This document shows, piece by piece, positions 57,505-64,000 of a DNA stretch of 64,000 nucleotides. A program made the position numbers and the translations under genes. The stretch covers positions 16,990,187 to 17,054,186 of the forward strand of contig CM068320.1 in NCBI GenBank assembly GCA_034766995.1, given 5' to 3'. Source of the DNA: Acanthacorydalis orientalis (taxonomy: Eukaryota; Arthropoda; Insecta; Megaloptera; Corydalidae). The notes below the pieces were generated by a model that did not search any database, was not told the origin of the DNA, and saw nothing but the letters and a program-made list of their open reading frames with translations. Positions within the stretch are counted from its first letter, which is position 1, and the number at the start of each line of letters is the position of its first letter.

Positions 57505-57740
57505 CTGATACTGTGCTACATTCACTTTCACAAATGAATATTTTTTCACTTCGTAAACAACAAAATAATTTCTGATCTAAAGTTTTCAATAAAACATTAT
57601 TAATCATTTTTGATTCTTACTTATGCACATTTGGATGGCAATGCTATTATCATTCGAAAACCAAAGTACAAAAAAATCTGTTTTTCTGTATCTTAGCGCC
57701 TTGAAGAATAAAATAAGTTATTATAGACACAAAAAAAGAT
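57505..57740 (+). mobile_element. Foldback-family copy 2 (left arm and centre)
   Basis: AGTTCTGATACTGTGCTACA and ATTCACTTTCACAAATGAAT start the arm. ATTTCTGATCTAAAG and ACTTATGCACATTTGGATGG follow. The centre TTTTTCTGTATCTTAGCGCC is the complement-like partner of GACTAAGACACAGAAAAAG in copy 1. The second arm is missing. Confidence 0.55.
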
Positions 57741-57774
57741 TTTAAATTCCACTGTTTAACTTCATATATAAATA

Positions 57775-57775
<1 letters not shown>

Positions 57776-57831
<56 letters not shown>
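57776..57831. repeat. (TA)n array
   Basis: About 27 TA units. Confidence 0.95.
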
Positions 57832-57832
<1 letters not shown>

Positions 57833-58680
57833 ATTTATGTATTGTTTGTTATAAATTAATAATTTTTAATTTTGTATTTAAAATAATATCTGAACTTAAT
57901 GATTATTGTGAAGTATTTAATAATTTAAATTTTACTGATTTTGCATATTTATTGTTAATTTTTATTTAACTTATAAAATAATATACGTTAAATAGCAATT
58001 AGTACGAAAAAAAGTTATATTTAAAAAAATGAATGACTAAGAGAACCAATTTTTGATCAAATTTAAGTCATATTTTGATACAAAATAAATATTTAAATTA
58101 ACTAAATATTTTTTACAAATAATTTCATATTGAAATGTTGACTGATCATTTTAATATTTTTTATATGTTTATAGAATAATTATTTTACGTACCTTATAAC
58201 ATTAACTAAAGAAACAATAGAAACAAATTGGGTTTAATTTTTAATAACTGAACTTAATAATTATAACACATTAAAATTAATATACTAAAACCGATTCAGT
58301 TTTTTAGTTCACACAAATACACTGATTCAGTTTTAAATCACATTAAACAACTGTTAAATGTACATATAGAAATAACTATGAAATCTAGAACTGATCAATC
58401 CATACATTTGTTTAATTTTCTTAAAAATAATATTTATTTTACGAATTTATCATCACTCTCATTTCAATTGTAAATATTAAATTAATAGATTTTTTTAAAA
58501 TAAAAGTACAAATTGCATAGAATAAAATTTTTCTAAATAATTAGGTTCAATTTTTTGTAATTTTGTTAAAAATAAAGGCATAAAATTAACTATTATTATT
58601 TACAATTTTTTTAATCATCCATAAAATAATTGCTGTTAAGTCAAGTAAAAATACACGAATAATTTCATGCACATTTAATT

Positions 58681-58682
<2 letters not shown>
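57832..58682. other. AT-rich gene-free stretch
   Basis: Contains a short direct repeat, CCGATTCAGTTTT and CTGATTCAGTTTT (about 58290, 58322). Nothing else. Confidence 0.5.
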
Positions 58683-58741
<59 letters not shown>

Positions 58742-58757
58742 TAGATAGATAGATATA
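58683..58757. repeat. (TA)n(GATA)n array
   Basis: TA run passing into four GATA units. Confidence 0.95.
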
Positions 58758-58809
58758 TATAAAATAAAATGTATAAATATGTACAAAATATTGTATAAAA
58801 TAATCTTTA

Positions 58810-59110
58810 TCTAACCAAATACGATCAGACAATGTTTCAACTGAACAACATATATCTACAAATCGTCCTCTATCTTTTCCTTCGTAACAACACCATGGAA
58901 CGATGCCTTGCTAGGGTTTATCATATCAGCGTTCACGCTTTTGCAGGAAATTGCACTATAACAATGTTACTAGCTAAGGAAACATTCATTACAGGAAAAT
59001 ATCAGTCAGTAAACGGATGAGGCAGGCCCAATATAGATTGCGTTTTCAATTGCAGTCAGAAATATGAATTCTCGGTTGGACTCTGCTGTTAGTATCACTT
59101 TAATAACTTG
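58810..59110. other. Higher-complexity segment, unclassified
   Basis: About 300 bp with near-balanced composition and a 62-codon plus frame (58832-59020: FLRNNTMERCLARVYHISVH). A minus-strand reading has an open run ASFHGVVTKEKIEDDL. I recognise neither as a family. Could be a transposon remnant or conserved sequence. Confidence 0.3.
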
Positions 59111-59269
59111 TTATTTTCGAAATATAAAACTCCGGTAGGATTTTTATTTTATTAAAAAATAAGTTAAGAGAAAACAACTTTCAAGTGTTGTCAATGGTTT
59201 TTCTGTGTGAATTATTTTTATTTCAAATTGAAAAACGATACTTTCTTCTCATAGATGCACATATATACA

Positions 59270-59289
59270 TATTCATATACATATGAATA

Positions 59290-59327
<38 letters not shown>

Positions 59328-59330
59328 AAT
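59270..59330. repeat. Interrupted (TA)n array
   Basis: TATTCATATACATATGAATA, a perfect palindrome, precedes the TA run. Confidence 0.9.
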
Positions 59331-59489
59331 ATATATAATTTAAATATACTCTAAAGCACAATGAAAATTATCATTTTTAAAAATAGTACCTGTCTAAGAG
59401 AACTTTTAGGCTACACACATTTTTAAAAATAGTATCAATTCATATAATATTTATAGTAATGTTTTAAGTACTCATATTTTAACTACTAG

Positions 59490-59495
<6 letters not shown>
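59331..59495. other. AT-rich gap with short direct repeat
   Basis: CATTTTTAAAAATAGTA occurs twice (about 59372 and 59419). Confidence 0.5.
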
Positions 59496-59543
<48 letters not shown>

Positions 59544-59575
59544 TGTATAGATATATATATATATATATGCATATG

Positions 59576-59630
<55 letters not shown>
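59496..59630. repeat. Long interrupted (TA)n array at MITE border
   Basis: About 135 bp of TA with GCATGTATAG and GCATATGTGA interruptions. Confidence 0.95.
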
Positions 59631-59633
<3 letters not shown>

Positions 59634-59891
59634 GTGTTAAATTAATTAAGTGCCTTTGAATTGAATAAATCATAGCTTGGTTGTAAAATAAAATATTTTT
59701 TCATCGTTTAAGGATTTCGAAATGCCAAAATTAACATTGAAAAACACTATATATATTTTGTCTAAGCAGTTGACATAATTCCACAAAACAGTATTGAACA
59801 CGATGACATCCCAAAAGAATCATATTAGGTATTGCATACTTTTCGCATTCTAATTTTAAAAAAATGCTGCCAAATTAATTTGTACACCTAA
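59631..59891. mobile_element. Mariner-derived MITE (family of relic E), 261 bp
   Basis: Left end TTGGTGTTAAATTAATTAAG; the complement of the right end is TTAGGTGTACAAATTAATTT. It lies between a (TA)n array and TA. The right end is nearly identical to that of mariner E, and the interior matches the leader of derivative F. No transposase code remains. Confidence 0.82.
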
Positions 59892-60240
59892 TATATCAGT
59901 ATTTTAACACTGACTAAATTTGACATTTTATTTTTAACATGCAGTATTCTATACATATAATCATTTTTTTTTTTTGATTTCTGAAATAAAAGACAAAAAT
60001 AATAACATCCAAAAATGATAGCACTGTACCTAAAAGTATTAATCTATAATCTAGTATTCGCTTTTATTTTTTACAAGAATAATTATATGAGGTTGTTAGA
60101 TAAATACCAGTACCAAATTTCACTATAAATAGGAAACTATTCTTGTAATGAAAATTAAAAAATATTTTTACTAATAACAATTACTTGTTATACAATATAC
60201 CAAATTTAAGTACTGTTTTTATTATTTTTCCAAATAATAA
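59892..60240. other. AT-rich gap
   Basis: Nothing recognised. Confidence 0.5.
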
Positions 60241-60242
60241 AA

Positions 60243-60515
60243 ATGCGCATTTTACCTCGAATTTTTAGTATATATGAAAGAAAATTGTTCAGTACTCAAA
60301 CGGTTATATATAGAAACAAAAATTTCATGATTATGTTTTTGTACAAAAGTCATCATATGCATGAAGTAGTTGAAGTGCTTTCGGGTATCGTATTTTACTT
60401 GCATGGTTATAGGGAGAAACTTTATAACGTGATATCGATAGGTCAAAGTTCGTATGAATATATATGGAACAGAGGGGTAAACAAGAAAACATTTATCTTT
60501 ATGTATAAAGCATAA
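60243..60515. other. Open on both strands, no support as a gene
   Basis: The plus frame (90 codons) and minus frame 60252-60518 (88 codons) overlap almost completely. Part of the sequence is moderately complex (GAAGTGCTTTCGGGTATCG). Neither translation resembles a family I know. One of them could be a remnant of a mobile element. Confidence 0.3.
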
Positions 60516-61551
60516 CAAAAAAAAAATTTACTAAATTTAAAAAATATAAAACAAATTTTTAAAAAGAAAATAATTATTTAAGAAATGTATGATATTTATT
60601 GTTAATTAATTAAAAATAATATATAATTTTTAAATAATAAATTAAAATAAATTAATTGCAATTAAAGATAAACTTAATTATACGATTTTCGCACTCACTA
60701 TAAACGATGTCAATATTCATCTATTTCTGAATTATGACAATATTTACATCGATTTCAAACACAAATACTATTAAAATCGTGCATATATTTACTTTATGTT
60801 TGACAGCTTATTTATGAAAATATTATGAACGATTATTTTAACATTGCGTTTATAATTTTACTGAAATCATAAAACCTTTTAGTATATGAAAATAGCGTGG
60901 TTATTCAGTAGATCATTTTAATATGTCAGATTATTAAAACCAGTGAACTTCTACGCGAAATTATTTTTAATGTGTTTTGTAAACGGAAATGTACGCTAAA
61001 AATAAATTTAAGATCTTGTAAATGAAGTTAAACTCATCATCGCAAATATAAAAATGTGCACATAAAAACTGTTTGCGTCTTAAAAAACTGACAATAAAAC
61101 ACTTTACATTTTATTTAAATACGCGAAGAAGAACAACACAGTCATTAAAATGTAGTTGAATAAAGAATGCAATTAAATTTCCAGCAAATACACGAATTCA
61201 AACAAACAATTAATTAATTACCCGCAAAATTAGTTTTTAATTTGGCATTCTGGATACACATTTTATTCTTAATATACACAACGGATGATTAAAATATGTA
61301 AATTATATAAAATACATTCATAAATCATCAGAACACTGTAGGGTAATTTATATTTTATGCTTGCACACTTCATGTGACTGAAGCAATGAAGTAGACAGTT
61401 AGTACACCAAACTGGGTCGGATGAACAATTTGTTATAACCCTTGTAAAAATTAAATCCTTATTTTTACGTGTTCACACAAACATACACAAAACAATGCTT
61501 ACAAATTAGTTCATTATTTAAATATGCTCTTAGTAAAGTTTTTTGTGTATG
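60516..61551. other. AT-rich stretch with a GC-richer patch
   Basis: Patch at about 61360-61445 (CTTCATGTGACTGAAGCAAT, CCAAACTGGGTCGGATG). No coding or repeat signature. Confidence 0.45.
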
Positions 61552-61553
61552 TG

Positions 61554-61600
<47 letters not shown>
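61552..61600. repeat. (TA)n array
   Basis: GTGTATGTGTATATGTA leads into about 20 TA units. Confidence 0.95.
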
Positions 61601-61602
<2 letters not shown>

Positions 61603-62071
61603 CTTAAAATTATATACTGTACATTTATATGCAGAAATTAAAAATGAACAAATAAATTCATTTATATTTACTTATATATTTTATTATATTTTCGAATGAA
61701 AGCTGTGCATTGAAAGCTATGCATTTTTAAAATTAAGTAGCATATTTTTGAAACAAAATACTAAAACTTACTTCATGTCAACATACTTGTAAGTAAAAAA
61801 AATAATTTCCATTAAAAAACATGATGTTTTACCGTCGTTGTTCCTAATTCTCTTTGAAGAATTGGATATAGCACATATTACCTAAAGTATTTGTTAATTT
61901 TATATGTCAAAATGTATACCAAACATCTTTGATGAAGATATATATATGTTAATTCAATGGGATTTGAATAAAATTCTATTTTATTTATATTGTGTTTCCC
62001 TTTATACATGATTTTAGTTAACATTATTTAAATATTATTCCAGATACTAACTCGAGAAAAAAATTAATCGA
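61601..62071. other. AT-rich gap
   Basis: Nothing recognised. Confidence 0.5.
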
Positions 62072-63017
62072 TTAAGTTGGTAGTGAAATAATTGCGGTTT
62101 TTATTTTCTGAAATCTAACTCTAATTTTTTTAATGAAAGTGTCATTTCATCGTATACATGTTAATATCATTTTAAATTGTATTTTTCGGCTTGTACTTTC
62201 GCAACATCGACTTTGGTTTTATTATTAATTTTGCTTCAAATTAAGCTATTGAATTAAAGGTGGAAAAGAAGCAAATAAGATCCATTTTTATATAAGTTGA
62301 AAAGAGGTGGTAAAGCAGCTGAAATTGCTCGTAAACTGAATGATACTTTTGGCGTGGGTACTGTTAAGGACGAAAATTGATCGTTTACGATAACAGAAAG
62401 AAGTCTGCACAATGGTTGGACAAAAACGAATCCTCAAAGCATTTCCCTAAACCGAAATTACATCAAAAGAAAATTATGGTGACTGTTTGGTGATCGGTAT
62501 AATCCACGACATTTTTTTGAATCCTGGCGATACCATTCCAGCTGAGAGTTATTGTCAAGGAATCAACAAAATGCACCAAGAAATTGTAACGTCTGGTCTC
62601 CGCACTAGTCAGTCGAAACGGTCCAACCATGTCCATTGTTTCACGACAATGCACGACCATACTGTCGGACGAGTGACCCTCCTAAACTTGAATGAATTGA
62701 ACTATGAAATATTGCCTCATCCACCATACTCACCAGACATCTCGCCAACAGAATATCACTTCTTTTATGCATTTCGACAACTTCTTACAGAGTAAGGTCT
62801 TCAACAACTAGACTGCTGTCGAAAGTGCATTTCGAGATTTTGTCGACTCCAAAACTGCGGAATTGTAAACCACCAGAATAAATAAACTTGTAATTAATTG
62901 GCAAAAATGTGTCGATTCTAATAATATTTATTTTAGTTAATGAAGTTAATTATTAGCCGAGAAAAATGTATACGAATTTGAAGGTCATAAACCACAATTA
63001 TATTTCTACCAACCTAA
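62072..63017 (+). mobile_element. Mariner copy D (mellifera-like), keeps the catalytic half
   Basis: Left end TTAAGTTGGTAGTGAAATAA; the complement of the right end is TTAGGTTGGTAGAAATATAA. TA follows at 63018-63019; the left target is changed to GA. The 5' and 3' leaders are shared with derivatives A, B and C. Unlike them it retains catalytic-domain code, so it shows the parent gene structure of that subfamily. Confidence 0.9.
62262..62930 (+). pseudogene. Mariner transposase pseudogene (copy D)
   Basis: Starts VEKKQIRSIFI (Val in place of the initial Met, 62262 onward), then decayed HTH1 up to TFGVGTVK (about 62370). A deletion removes HTH2, the linker and the first catalytic Asp. The sequence resumes at IVYDNRKKSAQWLDKNESSK, HFPKPKLHQKKIMVTVW, stop. 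In another frame: IIHDIFLNPGDTIPAESYCQ (62499-62558). The second catalytic block FHDNARP is readable in a third frame (about 62640-62660). Then LNELNYEILPHPPYSPDISP and TEYHFF (about 62689-62766), where the third catalytic Asp is Glu. The C-terminus LISRWQKC-like code decays near 62890. Frameshifts and stops throughout. Confidence 0.88.
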
Positions 63018-63019
63018 TA

Positions 63020-64000
63020 TTTGCAGAAAATCTTTCATTAAATATTGTAACATTACTTTTAACATAACATTTCATATTATAATCTATATTGTAATATTGA
63101 AACAAGCAAACAGTATGATTTTAATACAATTTGAATGGATGGTAGTGTATGATAATAACAGAGTAACGACTTTATAGTATTAAAGTGGCACTGAGAAAAT
63201 TATTATTCATTTTGCATACAGAGATACAAATAATTTCCATATTTTGATGAAGTTTTAATTTAATTGCGTCCACATATGACATATTGTTAGCGAGAACATG
63301 TATGTTGAATTCTAATATTCGCATTTTCTTTTAAATTAATTATACGAAAATGTATGTCAATTTATGTAAAAGCAAATTTATTGATTAAAAACATGAAGCA
63401 AACAATAAATAAAGAGAATCAAACAACAAAAAGCATAAATATATTCAGGTAAATGTAAAAATGACATACGATTAAATTTTATGCACACAAAATGAATTTG
63501 TGATTATGATTTAATTTCTTATTTGAGATATTTTAGAAAACAGTTAAGCTATGAGTACACTGAAATACTGTATTTGACATTTATTTAAAAAAACAATTAA
63601 AAACACAAACAGTAGTATCAAGAATATTATTTTCATCACTGATTTTTTTATTTATTTAGTTTATTCTAAAGAGCATATCTTATTTTATTTACGCTAAAGG
63701 GGACATGTATTCTTAAAAATAACCTTATATAACTTTATAAGAAGAGTTGAAGTATAAAAACAGAATAAGAACATTCATTTTTATTTAGAGGAATGAAAAT
63801 CGTTATGCTAGAAATAAAGAGAATAATTATTCTAAGAAATAATTTATTATTTAGCAAGTTTTTAAATGTCATCAATTGAAAACTGAAATTTGTTTATGGA
63901 TATAACAATAAAGAAGATAAACTTTTCGTTAAATAATTATTATAAAATATCAAAATTATTAATTATTAATTTATAAAATATTAAAATTAATTATTCTAAT
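63020..64000. other. AT-rich gene-free stretch
   Basis: No coding or mobile-element signature up to the window end. Confidence 0.55.

Noticed and set aside
60243..60518. Overlapping 90- and 88-codon genes on opposite strands
   Set aside because: Neither translation resembles a known family, and a long frame on both strands of the same DNA is more likely chance.
1..64000. CRISPR array or bacterial operon
   Set aside because: No regularly spaced identical repeats with unique spacers, no Shine-Dalgarno-linked gene runs, and composition and mobile elements are eukaryotic.

Overview
This window reads as non-coding DNA from a very AT-rich animal genome, most likely an arthropod and probably an insect. 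The evidence is indirect: roughly four fifths A+T by eye, more than fifty (TA)n arrays, and decayed copies of several Tc1/mariner lineages, piggyBac, hAT, pogo-like and RTE-type elements that are typical of arthropods. I see no intact host gene, no rRNA, no convincing tRNA, no CRISPR array and no bacterial-style operon. Nearly every open frame is either a (TA)n array read as Tyr-Ile or a fragment of a dead transposase. Order or species cannot be fixed from sequence alone.

Layout. 1-6 kb: a mariner relic, an AT-rich stretch, two hairpins and a TTAA-flanked piggyBac deletion derivative. 6-12.7 kb: AT-rich DNA with many (TA)n arrays and the first copy of a 210-bp TIR element. 12.7-20.4 kb: a mariner deletion derivative with a nested (TA)n-bearing insertion, a minus-strand splice-site cluster near 14.96 kb, a pogo-like relic, the second 210-bp element and a second irritans-like mariner. 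22-31 kb: a 402-bp hAT-like element, a 451-bp tandem duplication, a near full-length mariner relic and an RTE-type LINE tail. 31-35 kb: three more mariner relics. 39-47 kb: a mariner derivative, a possible 56-bp exon, a GC-rich island split by an AT-rich insertion, a DDE_3-type transposon and a piggyBac-like MITE. 47-64 kb: a foldback family, a mariner relic carrying a long perfect palindrome, two more mariner derivatives and a mariner-type MITE.

How the parts relate. Mobile DNA explains most of the recognisable sequence. Tc1/mariner elements insert at TA, and many here start or stop inside a (TA)n array, so the arrays and the transposons appear intertwined. Some arrays seem to have arrived with insertions, or to sit at LINE tails. 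Three mariner copies share the same internal deletion and so behave like a non-autonomous subfamily. Two piggyBac-like elements share one end layout: TTAA, then CACATT, then a pair of palindromic modules.

Possible host function is limited to weak signals. These are a head-to-head 3'/5' splice site on the minus strand (a possible recursive splice point of a long intron), one possible small plus-strand exon, a CTCF-like core, and several GC-richer islands that may be conserved non-coding elements. All of these need comparative or transcript data.
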